Below are positions 1 through 6,864 of a DNA stretch of 9,581 nucleotides, piece after piece. Below the pieces are notes generated by a model. The model was not told the DNA's origin, did no database searches, and saw only the letters and a program-made list of their open reading frames with translations. Positions within the stretch are counted from its first letter, which is position 1, and each line of letters starts with the position of its first letter. The translations under genes were made by a program, and so were the position numbers. Origin of the DNA: HGM05232 sp036661515 (GTDB lineage Bacteria > Bacteroidota > Bacteroidia > Bacteroidales > Muribaculaceae); NCBI GenBank assembly GCA_036661515.1, contig JAVWYO010000076.1:1-9581 (forward strand), given 5' to 3'.

Positions 1-52
1 ATATACAACATTAGGCTAAATTTTAATCATTACAAATAAAATTCTTCGATTT

Positions 53-84
53 TTTGTGCATAAAAAACTTTGGCATATTATTTG
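53..84 (+). promoter_or_regulatory. Weak Bacteroidota-type promoter candidate for the TPR gene
   Basis: TTTG at 53-56 is followed after 19 bp by TATTATTTG at 76-84. This resembles the Bacteroides -33 TTTG and -7 TAnnTTTG elements, but has one extra base between TA and TTTG. Transcription would begin near 90, leaving about 45 nt before the ATG at 135. The region is very AT-rich, so a chance match is quite possible. Nothing else recognisable was seen in 1-134. Confidence 0.3.
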
Positions 85-134
85 CCGTTTTACATAATTA
101 GTATTTGTATCTAAAACAATAAAGCTCAATAATA

Positions 135-2327
135 ATGACATTAGAAGAAATTATTAAATATAAGAACGCTATTACACTACATCTTGAAAAACAATCTCTT
201 CATGATGCGTTCAGTAAATTAGCTGAATTGATAGAAATATCTGCTTTAACAAAATATAAAGATGAGATTGATGAGATTGAACGTTCTTATCGTTTCATGA
301 TACAATATATGGCAGATGGAGCTACTGATCCTCATCGCGAAAATGTTTACCATCACATAATTCTTTCTACTTATAGTATAATGGATAAAGTAATACATGA
401 TTTGCTATGCACTATTTCACCTAAAGAATACTACTCTAATATAAGATATGAAAAATTTCATAACACATCTTTAAATTACTTAGTCCAAACTTATCAGGAT
501 ATTATCGCAAAAAGTGAACTTTATGATTTGGTAAATAGAGATGAACAAGATGTTGATAAAATTAAAGAATTAGTTGAATCGCGCGAGGCTATTGAACGAT
601 CTATATTCAATAAAATATGGATTACTTTTTCGTCAAGTGCCGAGAATAATTCAATAATCGAGGATATAATTTCTAATGAGCAATTCCCATTATATTTTCG
701 TGAGCTTATAATATCGGCTTTACTTTTAAATATACTTGATAATTATGATGAAAATAAAGTAATCATTCTTTGCAATTCTTATTGTAGTGAAGAAAATGTA
801 GTACAGATAAAATCTTTATTGGCACTGCTAATAGTCTTTCATAAGTATAGAAAGCGTATCGTTTTATCAAAAAACATTCGTTCACGCATAGAATTAGGCA
901 ATTTTGAAAACAATATAGATCTTATCTTTTTACAATTTATACGTAGTAGAGATACCGAACGTATTACTAAAAAGATGCGAGAAGAGTTTTTACCAGAGTT
1001 AATGAAAATTAGCCCACAAATATATAGGAAAATTACAGATAAAGATAGCTCTGAGGATATTGAAGGACTTGAAGAAAATCCTATGTGGCAAGATATGCTT
1101 GATAAAAGTGGGCTGACTAAGAAAATGGAGGAGCTAAACGAGATGCAGATGGAAGGGGGCGACGTATTTATGGGTACTTTTGCACACCTGAAAAACTTTC
1201 CATTCTTTAATGATATTTCAAATTGGTTTATGCCATATCATATCAATCATTCCATAAATACAAAAGCTTTTGGTAATGATAATGTTGCAAATGATGTAAT
1301 ATCAAAAGCACCATTTCTATGCAACAACGATAAATTTTCGTTCGCACTATCACTTTACGCTGTTCCAGAAATGCAACGTAAATTAATGCTTTCTCAATTT
1401 AGTTCGCAAAATATTGATATGAGCGAAATGCGTAGTGCCGAACTAATCACTGAAAATAAAGACAAAGAGAATATCGCTAATAAATATGTTCAAGATTTGT
1501 ACCGCTTCTTCAAGTTGTATAGTAAACGTGATGAGTTTTATGATCCATTTACATCGGAGCTACACTTATTACAATTACCATTCTTTGAATTATTTCTTAT
1601 CAAAACAGAAACTCTTCGACTCGTTGGCGAATTTTACTTTAAACACGGATATTACAACGATGCTCTTGAGTTTTTCCAAACTATCATTTCTAAGACAAAT
1701 CCCACAGCAGAGTTATATCAAAAAATAGGTTTCTGCTATCAGAATAATAATGATATTGACAATGCAATTGATTATTATCTTAGGGCTGATTTACTTTGTT
1801 CGTCCGACACATGGACTTTACGCCACATAGCAGCTTGCTATCGTATGAAAAAGGAGATAACAAAATCACTTGATTATTATCGGCGTGCTGAGGTGCTTCT
1901 ACCTGAGAATATTAATATAATAACAAACATTGGCCATTGTTTACTTGAACTTGGGAATACAAATGAGGCTTTAAAATCATATTATAAAGCCGACTACTTA
2001 AGCGAATCAGGGCGCAAAGCATGGCGACCAATAGCATGGTGTGAATTTCTTGTAGGCAACTATGAGCAAAGCAAATTATATTATGACCGAGTACTACAAG
2101 ATAATCCAACTGCGGAAGATTATCTGAATATTGGGCACCTCTCGTTAGTTAGTGGGAATATAAAAGAAGCAGTAAATTATTACAAGAAAAGTATTATTAT
2201 AGGGCAAATAAGTAAACAAAATTTCATGTCATCATTTAATGCTGATTGTAATTATCTTATTTCTGCTGGTATCGATGAAACCGACATACCTTTAATATTG
2301 GATAAATTGAACTATGAACTTGATTAA
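135..2327 (+). CDS. Large tetratricopeptide-repeat (TPR) protein, function unknown
   Basis: A 730-residue protein without signal peptide or membrane segment, so probably cytoplasmic. Residues 1 to about 490 look mostly alpha-helical and match no family I can name. A stretch around residues 345-375 (GDVFMGTFAHLKNFPFF, then NWFMPY) is rich in aromatics and looks like a conserved core. The C-terminal third, from about 493 to 693, holds six TPR-like units of 32-34 residues with the usual small and aromatic spacing, for example KIGFCYQNNNDIDNAIDYY, NIGHCLLELGNTNEALKSYY and NIGHLSLVSGNIKEAVNYY. TPR arrays normally bind other proteins, so a scaffold or chaperone-like role is possible, but the partner is unknown. 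The start at 135 is the first in-frame ATG, in an A-rich context without Shine-Dalgarno, as in the other genes here. It is followed by a 75 bp gap before a secreted protein gene, and nothing ties it to leucine synthesis. Confidence 0.85.
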   Translation: MTLEEIIKYKNAITLHLEKQSLHDAFSKLAELIEISALTKYKDEIDEIERSYRFMIQYMADGATDPHRENVYHHIILSTYSIMDKVIHDLLCTISPKEYYSNIRYEKFHNTSLNYLVQTYQDIIAKSELYDLVNRDEQDVDKIKELVESREAIERSIFNKIWITFSSSAENNSIIEDIISNEQFPLYFRELIISALLLNILDNYDENKVIILCNSYCSEENVVQIKSLLALLIVFHKYRKRIVLSKNIRSRIELGNFENNIDLIFLQFIRSRDTERITKKMREEFLPELMKISPQIYRKITDKDSSEDIEGLEENPMWQDMLDKSGLTKKMEELNEMQMEGGDVFMGTFAHLKNFPFFNDISNWFMPYHINHSINTKAFGNDNVANDVISKAPFLCNNDKFSFALSLYAVPEMQRKLMLSQFSSQNIDMSEMRSAELITENKDKENIANKYVQDLYRFFKLYSKRDEFYDPFTSELHLLQLPFFELFLIKTETLRLVGEFYFKHGYYNDALEFFQTIISKTNPTAELYQKIGFCYQNNNDIDNAIDYYLRADLLCSSDTWTLRHIAACYRMKKEITKSLDYYRRAEVLLPENINIITNIGHCLLELGNTNEALKSYYKADYLSESGRKAWRPIAWCEFLVGNYEQSKLYYDRVLQDNPTAEDYLNIGHLSLVSGNIKEAVNYYKKSIIIGQISKQNFMSSFNADCNYLISAGIDETDIPLILDKLNYELD

Positions 2328-2353
2328 TTCTGAAAGTTTTATGATAGCATGAA

Positions 2354-2384
2354 TTGTTAATTTGATGATTTTATATTACCTTAG
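2354..2384 (+). promoter_or_regulatory. Possible promoter for the small outer-membrane protein gene
   Basis: TTG at 2354-2356 and TACCTTAG at 2377-2384 are separated by 20 bp. The second element matches TAnnTTTG at all but one position. Transcription would begin around 2390, a dozen bases before the ATG at 2403. No terminator hairpin was seen between the TPR stop codon and this point, so read-through from the TPR gene is also possible. Confidence 0.4.
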
Positions 2385-2402
2385 CCGAAATAATTTACTT
2401 AT

Positions 2403-3008
2403 ATGAAAAGGTATATTTTCTTAGCAGTTCTAATACTCTTATTGGGTAATACTTCATATGCTACCGATAGTAATGTGACAAATGGCTCTACAAAAGTGAA
2501 TAATCAATATTTAGAGTCTAAAAATACATTAATAAGACCAATAGATAAGTTTATTCAGCATTTCGTGTGGGGAGCTGATATTGGTAGTTCTATAGATATG
2601 AGTGGAAACGATATGTCATCTATTGACATTGATGCTTATTTTGGCTATAAAAATTCATTTATTCGCACACTTGGCGTTGGCGCAAGCATTCACACAGCTC
2701 TTGGTAATAGTAATATGGCAATACCAGTATATTTAATATTTCGTTCGAGCTTTAGGTCTCAGCCATCACTCTGTTTTCTCGATTTACGTGCTGGGTATTC
2801 CTTTAATAGTATTTCTTCTTCATACAATCAATCGGGAGCATATGGTTCAATTGGAGTAGGATTTAATCTGTCATTTAGTAAGAAATTTAACTCGCATATA
2901 ATTTTAGCATATAATTTTATACAACTAAAGCCCTATGGAGAAGGTGAGAATTATGTAGATCTTAATAATTTAAGTGCAATGGCAGTAAAGATAGGCGTTA
3001 GCTTTTAG
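2403..3008 (+). CDS. Small secreted protein, probable outer-membrane beta-barrel
   Basis: A 201-residue protein starting with a clear Sec signal peptide: MKRY, then a hydrophobic run over residues 5-15, then NTSYA with likely cleavage after Ala20. There is no Cys next to the cleavage site, so it is not a lipoprotein. The mature part alternates polar and hydrophobic residues and is rich in Gly, Ser, Tyr and Phe (GADIGSSIDMSG, IDIDAYFGYK, GAYGSIGVGFNLSF, HIILAYNFIQL). It ends in AVKIGVSF with a terminal Phe, the usual C-terminal mark of outer-membrane barrels that are inserted by the BAM machinery. The mature length of about 180 residues would suit an eight-strand barrel. The substrate or role cannot be read from the sequence. 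It lies between the TPR gene and the leucine leader, has its own promoter candidate, and shows no evident link to the amino-acid operon. Confidence 0.8.
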   Translation: MKRYIFLAVLILLLGNTSYATDSNVTNGSTKVNNQYLESKNTLIRPIDKFIQHFVWGADIGSSIDMSGNDMSSIDIDAYFGYKNSFIRTLGVGASIHTALGNSNMAIPVYLIFRSSFRSQPSLCFLDLRAGYSFNSISSSYNQSGAYGSIGVGFNLSFSKKFNSHIILAYNFIQLKPYGEGENYVDLNNLSAMAVKIGVSF

Positions 3009-3082
3009 CAACACATATAGTAATCAAAATAGCATTTTCGGTAACGAATTATCGCATTAATCGCATTTTTTATTACATATTA

Positions 3083-3113
3083 TTTGCTAATTAATAATTT
3101 ATGATTAATTTTG
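3083..3113 (+). promoter_or_regulatory. Bacteroidota-type promoter of the leucine operon
   Basis: TTTG at 3083-3086 and TAATTTTG at 3106-3113 are exact matches to the Bacteroides -33 (TTTG) and -7 (TAnnTTTG) consensus elements, separated by 19 bp. Transcription would begin near 3118-3122, giving a very short untranslated stretch before the leader-peptide ATG at 3134. The position directly upstream of the attenuator supports the call. No terminator was seen between the outer-membrane protein gene and this promoter. Confidence 0.7.
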
Positions 3114-3133
3114 CATGAACATATAACAATAAT

Positions 3134-3205
3134 ATGAGAACAAATTTATCAAGCCTCTGCCAATTACTATCTATTCTGCTGCTGGGTATTATTATTCAAC
3201 AATAG
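3134..3205 (+). CDS. leuL: Leu/Ile-rich leader peptide of the leucine operon attenuator
   Basis: A 23-codon open reading frame with 7 Leu (codons 5, 8, 11, 12, 15, 16, 17) and 4 Ile (codons 14, 19, 20, 21), no Val, and a core reading QLLSILLLGIIIQQ before TAG at 3203-3205. It lies 12-16 nt after the predicted transcription start and ends exactly where the antiterminator arm begins. Codons 15-17 are all CTG, a codon I find only three times in frame in the five downstream genes. By analogy with enterobacterial leu and ilv leaders, the peptide itself has no function. Ribosome stalling at its Leu codons when charged tRNA-Leu is scarce would steer RNA folding. It could be read as a short membrane peptide, but its place before an attenuator makes the regulatory reading much stronger. 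The gene symbol is by functional analogy. Confidence 0.8.
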   Translation: MRTNLSSLCQLLSILLLGIIIQQ

Positions 3206-3271
3206 AGAGAGGTTTTATATGTTTCATAACAAGATACATTATATACAATATAATAAAGATTCAACCTCTCT
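3151..3271 (+). promoter_or_regulatory. Attenuator: anti-antiterminator (1:2) and antiterminator (2:3) pairings
   Basis: Segment 2, AGAGAGGTT at 3206-3214, is a direct copy of the 3' arm of the terminator. It can pair perfectly with segment 3, AACCTCTCT at 3263-3271, across a 48 nt loop, and this excludes the terminator. Segment 1, AAGCCTCT at 3151-3158 inside the leader frame, can pair with AGAGGTTT at 3208-3215 (8 bp including one G-U), and this excludes the antiterminator. Segment 2 starts directly behind the leader stop codon. A terminating ribosome would therefore cover it and favour termination, while a ribosome halted at Leu codons further upstream leaves it free. This is the classic arrangement of ribosome-mediated attenuation, read from base pairing alone. 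Confidence 0.75.
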
Positions 3272-3295
3272 TTCTGTGCAAAGAGAGGTTTTTTT
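3263..3295 (+). terminator. Intrinsic terminator of the leucine attenuator
   Basis: A perfect 11 bp stem, AACCTCTCTTT at 3263-3273 with AAAGAGAGGTT at 3280-3290, closes a 6 nt loop (CTGTGC). It runs directly into seven T residues at 3289-3295. The stem lies 33 bp upstream of the leuA start with no gene end between, so it acts as a conditional stop before the operon. It is not the end of the upstream gene, which stops at 3008 before the intervening promoter. Confidence 0.88.
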
Positions 3296-3328
3296 ATAAC
3301 TATTAAAATAAACAAAACATTATAAATT

Positions 3329-4825
3329 ATGAGCGACAGATTATTTATTTTTGATACTACATTAAGAGATGGAGAGCAGGTTCCAGGTTGTCAACTAAAT
3401 ACAGTTGAAAAAATTGAAGTTGCAAAATCATTAGAAGCACTTGGCGTTGATGTAATTGAAGCTGGTTTTCCCGTTTCAAGTCCTGGTGATTTTAATTCAG
3501 TTGTAGAGATTTCAAAAGCCGTAACATGGCCAACGATATGCGCATTAACACGTGCTGTTGAAAATGATATAAAAGTTGCAGCTGAGGCATTAGAATACGC
3601 CAAGCATAAACGTATTCATACCGGTATTGGGACATCTGATTATCATATAAAATACAAGTTTAATTCAACACGAGAAGAAATTATTGAGCGTGCAATTGGG
3701 TGTGTAAAATATGCAAAGAAATTTGTTGAAGATGTGCAGTTTTATGCCGAAGATGCAGGACGTACTGATAATGAATATCTCGCACGAGTTGTAGAAGCCG
3801 TAATAAAGGCTGGAGCTACTGTAATAAATATTCCAGACACCACAGGATATTGCCTTCCATACGAATTTGGTGAAAAAATTAAGTATTTAAAAGAAAATGT
3901 AAAAGGTATTGATAATGTTGTGATAGCTACTCACTGTCATAATGATTTAGGAATGGCAACAGCAAATACAATTGCGGGTATTACAAATGGTGCTCGACAA
4001 GCCGAAGTAACCATAAATGGCATCGGTGAACGTGCTGGCAACACATCTCTTGAAGAAGTTGCTATGATATTTCGTAGCCACAAAGAATTAAATATTGATA
4101 CAAATATTAATACCCCAAAAATATATTCTATAAGTCGAATGGTATCGAGCCTCATGAATATGCCTGTTCAAGCAAATAAAGCAATCGTTGGGCGTAATGC
4201 TTTTGCTCATTCATCTGGGATTCACCAAGATGGAGTTCTTAAAAACCGCGAAAGTTATGAGATAATAGATCCTAAAGATGTGGGCATTGATGAAAATTCT
4301 ATCGTACTCACAGCCCGAAGTGGACGCGCTGCTCTTAAACATCGCCTTCATATACTTGGTATCGAGCTTGATAAAGAAGCTCTTGATAAGGCATACGATG
4401 CTTTTCTTAAACTTGCTGACCGCAAAAAAGATATTAACGACGATGATGTATTAATGCTTGCTGGTAAGCATAGAGGGAAAGATGATCGTATAAAACTCGA
4501 TTTCCTTCAGGTTACAAGCGGTGTTGGAATACAATCAGTTGCAAGTATTGGACTTATTATTGCTGGTGAAAAATTTGAGGCATGTGCTACTGGAAATGGA
4601 CCTGTCGATGCAGCCATTAATGCCATCAAAAATATTATTCATCGCCAAATGATAGTAAAAGATTTTCTTATTCAAGCAATCACAAAAGGAAGTAATGATG
4701 TCGGGAAAGTACATATGACTGTAGAACATGAGGGTAATTCTTATTATGGTTTCTCAGCAAATACTGATATCGTGGCAGCATCGTCCGAAGCATTTATTGA
4801 TGCAATAAATAAATTTGTTCACTAA
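3329..4825 (+). CDS. leuA: 2-isopropylmalate synthase LeuA
   Basis: Catalyses the first committed step of leucine synthesis in the cytoplasm: 2-oxoisovalerate plus acetyl-CoA gives 2-isopropylmalate. The 498 residues show the DRE-TIM signature DTTLRDGEQ (residues 9-17), DAGRTD with IPDTTGY in the barrel core, and HCHNDLGMATAN. Expected metal ligands Asp14, His202, His204 and Asn238 (in NGIGERAGN) are present. A linker with FAHSSGIHQDG leads to the C-terminal LeuA regulatory domain from about residue 390 (FLQVTSGVG to ATGNGPVDAAI), the part that binds leucine for feedback inhibition in this family. Length is normal for the roughly 500-residue form. It is the first structural gene after the attenuator terminator; leuC begins 20 bp after its stop. 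Starting at ATG 3329 places the catalytic motif at the usual position. The paralogue later in the operon lacks several of these LeuA-type motifs, which supports giving the leuA name to this copy. Confidence 0.95.
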   Translation: MSDRLFIFDTTLRDGEQVPGCQLNTVEKIEVAKSLEALGVDVIEAGFPVSSPGDFNSVVEISKAVTWPTICALTRAVENDIKVAAEALEYAKHKRIHTGIGTSDYHIKYKFNSTREEIIERAIGCVKYAKKFVEDVQFYAEDAGRTDNEYLARVVEAVIKAGATVINIPDTTGYCLPYEFGEKIKYLKENVKGIDNVVIATHCHNDLGMATANTIAGITNGARQAEVTINGIGERAGNTSLEEVAMIFRSHKELNIDTNINTPKIYSISRMVSSLMNMPVQANKAIVGRNAFAHSSGIHQDGVLKNRESYEIIDPKDVGIDENSIVLTARSGRAALKHRLHILGIELDKEALDKAYDAFLKLADRKKDINDDDVLMLAGKHRGKDDRIKLDFLQVTSGVGIQSVASIGLIIAGEKFEACATGNGPVDAAINAIKNIIHRQMIVKDFLIQAITKGSNDVGKVHMTVEHEGNSYYGFSANTDIVAASSEAFIDAINKFVH

Positions 4826-4845
4826 CAGAATTATAATAGAAAATA

Positions 4846-6240
4846 ATGAATACGCTATTTGATAAAATATGGGACGCTCACGTAATAAATATTATAAATG
4901 GTGGACCATCGCAGATATACATTGATCGTCATTACTGCCATGAGGTGACAAGTCCTCAGGCTTTTAATGGACTTCGAGAACGTGGATTAAAAATATTTCG
5001 TCCAGAAAAGACTACATGTTCGCCCGACCACAATATTCCAACACTAAATCAAGACAAACCAATATCAGACCCTATTTCACGCAATCAAGTTGAAACACTT
5101 ACTCGAAATGCAAATGAATTTGGCGTTACACTTTATGGGCTTGGGCATGAAAAGAATGGGATAATTCATGTTATTGGACCCGAAAATGGATTAACATTGC
5201 CTGGTAACACAATCGTTTGTGGTGATAGCCATACGTCAACTCATGGCGCATTTGGCGCAGTGGCTTTTGGAATAGGCACAAGCGAAGTAGAAATGGTACT
5301 TGCATCGCAATGTATTCTTCAACAAAAGCCTAAGACAATGAGAATCAGCGTTAATGGAAATTTAAGACCTTTTGTTACAGCAAAGGATATAGCACTTTAT
5401 ATAATCAGCAAAATGACAACTGGAGGAGCCACAGGATATTTCGTTGAATATGCTGGAAACACTATCAAGTCATTATCTATGGAAGAGCGAATGACGGTGT
5501 GTAATTTAAGTATTGAAATGGGCGCTCGTGGTGGTATGATTGCACCTGATGACACTACATTTAATTATGTAAAGGGACGTGAATTTGCACCAAAAGGTGA
5601 TGCTTGGAATAAAGCTCTCGCCTATTGGAATACTTTAAAAAGCGATGATAATGCAGTTTTTGATAAAGAAATTGAATTTGATGCTGATGATATTACCCCT
5701 CGCATAACCTATGGTACAAATCCTGGTATGGGAATGGGAATTGATGATGCAATACCAACAATTGACCAAATTGATGATGCTGGTAAAATTTCATTCTCAC
5801 AATCTCTCGAATATATGGGTTTTAAACCTGGAGAAAGGTTAATTGGTAAAAGTATTGATTATGTTTTTCTTGGTAGTTGTACAAATGGTCGTATTGAAGA
5901 TTTTAGAGCTTTTACAGCATTTATTAAAGGCAAGAAAAAGGCCGATAATGTTACAGCTTGGTTAGTACCAGGTTCATGGAATGTTGATAAACAAATCAAA
6001 GCCGAAGGCCTTGATAGAATTTTAAACGAAGCTGGTTTTGAAATTCGTCAACCTGGTTGCTCAGCTTGTCTTGCTATGAATGAGGATAAAATTCCAGCAG
6101 GTAAATATGCCGTTTCAACATCAAATCGCAATTTTGAAGGTAGACAAGGACCTGGTTCACGCACCATTTTAGCAGGGCCTCTTGTAGCTGCTGCTGCCGC
6201 AATTACAGGGAAAATTACAAATCCATCTTCAATATTATAA
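4846..6240 (+). CDS. leuC: 3-isopropylmalate dehydratase large subunit LeuC
   Basis: Together with LeuD it isomerises 2-isopropylmalate to 3-isopropylmalate through dehydration and rehydration; the same enzyme type also converts citramalate to methylmalate. The 464-residue protein is an aconitase-family catalytic subunit of normal length. It has SPDHNIPT near residue 60, GDSHTSTHGAFGAVAFGIGTSE at about 126-147 and GSCTNGR. The cysteines that should hold the [4Fe-4S] cluster are Cys345 (in GSCTNGR), Cys405 and Cys408 (in GCSAC). The C-terminal SNRNFEGRQG motif is also intact. No signal or membrane segment is present, so it is cytoplasmic. It lies 20 bp after leuA and 13 bp before leuD, with A/T-rich spacers and no promoter or terminator in either, so it is co-transcribed and under the same leader control. 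Confidence 0.96.
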   Translation: MNTLFDKIWDAHVINIINGGPSQIYIDRHYCHEVTSPQAFNGLRERGLKIFRPEKTTCSPDHNIPTLNQDKPISDPISRNQVETLTRNANEFGVTLYGLGHEKNGIIHVIGPENGLTLPGNTIVCGDSHTSTHGAFGAVAFGIGTSEVEMVLASQCILQQKPKTMRISVNGNLRPFVTAKDIALYIISKMTTGGATGYFVEYAGNTIKSLSMEERMTVCNLSIEMGARGGMIAPDDTTFNYVKGREFAPKGDAWNKALAYWNTLKSDDNAVFDKEIEFDADDITPRITYGTNPGMGMGIDDAIPTIDQIDDAGKISFSQSLEYMGFKPGERLIGKSIDYVFLGSCTNGRIEDFRAFTAFIKGKKKADNVTAWLVPGSWNVDKQIKAEGLDRILNEAGFEIRQPGCSACLAMNEDKIPAGKYAVSTSNRNFEGRQGPGSRTILAGPLVAAAAAITGKITNPSSIL

Positions 6241-6253
6241 TATATATCGAACT

Positions 6254-6841
6254 ATGAACGAAAAATTCAATACATTAACATCAACATGTGTTCCTCTACC
6301 AATGGAAAACGTTGATACCGATCAAATAATTCCAGCACGATTTCTTAAAGCAACTTCTCGTCAGGGCTTTGGTGATAACTTATTCCGAGATTGGAGATAC
6401 GACAAAAATAATAAGCCAGTGGCATCATTTGTTCTAAATGATAACACATATTCAGGCTCAATACTTGTTGCTGGAAAGAATTTTGGTTCAGGCTCCAGTA
6501 GAGAACATGCAGCGTGGGCTGTTGGAGGATATGGCTTTAAAGTCGTTGTGTCAAGTTTTTTTGCCGATATTTTTAAGAATAATGCTCTTAATAATTGTGT
6601 GCTTCCTGTCGTAGTTTCTGAACAGTTTTTAGCAACTCTTTTTAAATGTATCAAAATAAACCCAAAGACTAAGCTAACTGTTAATCTTGAGACACAAACG
6701 ATTACAAATAATTCAAATTCTGAAACAGAATCTTTTGAAATTAATAGTTACAAAAAGAATTGTCTTTTAAATGGCTTCGATGATATAGATTTTCTTCTTA
6801 GCAAAAAAGATGATATTATAACGTGGGAAAATAAGCAATAG
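6254..6841 (+). CDS. leuD: 3-isopropylmalate dehydratase small subunit LeuD
   Basis: The swivelling subunit that completes isopropylmalate isomerase with LeuC. At 195 residues it is close to the usual length of about 200 for the bacterial type. NVDTDQIIPARFL at residues 19-31 and GKNFGSGSSREHAAWA at about 74-89 are the family signatures. The loop around Ser79-Arg83 is the part that completes the active site and contributes to substrate choice. The last 60 residues are Asn- and Lys-rich and less conserved in appearance. The start at 6254 lies 13 bp after the leuC stop, and the next gene begins 23 bp after its own stop. The protein must work with LeuC, so its placement fits fixed co-expression. 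No irregularities were seen. Confidence 0.95.
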   Translation: MNEKFNTLTSTCVPLPMENVDTDQIIPARFLKATSRQGFGDNLFRDWRYDKNNKPVASFVLNDNTYSGSILVAGKNFGSGSSREHAAWAVGGYGFKVVVSSFFADIFKNNALNNCVLPVVVSEQFLATLFKCIKINPKTKLTVNLETQTITNNSNSETESFEINSYKKNCLLNGFDDIDFLLSKKDDIITWENKQ

Positions 6842-6864
6842 CATCTTAAATAATAATTTTATTT

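Noticed and set aside
1912..2109. Minus-strand open frames across the TPR gene and across leuA, leuD, citramalate synthase and leuB.
   Set aside because: They lie wholly inside well-supported genes, have low-complexity or Cys/His/Ser-rich translations without family motifs, and lack their own promoters.
3051..3068. Tandem 9-base near-repeat ATCGCATTA / ATCGCATTT just upstream of the leucine promoter.
   Set aside because: Two copies of a short AT-rich unit, with no symmetry and no known operator to match. It could be an activator site but could equally be chance.
3040..3075. Possible terminator for the outer-membrane protein gene ending in a run of T at 3064-3070.
   Set aside because: No stem longer than a few base pairs can be formed before the T run.
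3170..3206. Hairpin TCTATT (3170-3175) with AATAGA (3201-3206) within the leader frame as a pause structure.
   Set aside because: Only six mostly A-U pairs around a 25 nt loop; too weak compared with the 1:2 and 2:3 pairings that compete for the same bases.
3219..3299. A second short open frame (26 codons) starting at ATG 3219 and running through the attenuator terminator to TAA at 3297-3299.
   Set aside because: No start-site support and no unusual amino-acid content. Its sequence is dictated by the antiterminator and terminator stems, and translation through it would disrupt them. It is most likely chance in AT-rich DNA.
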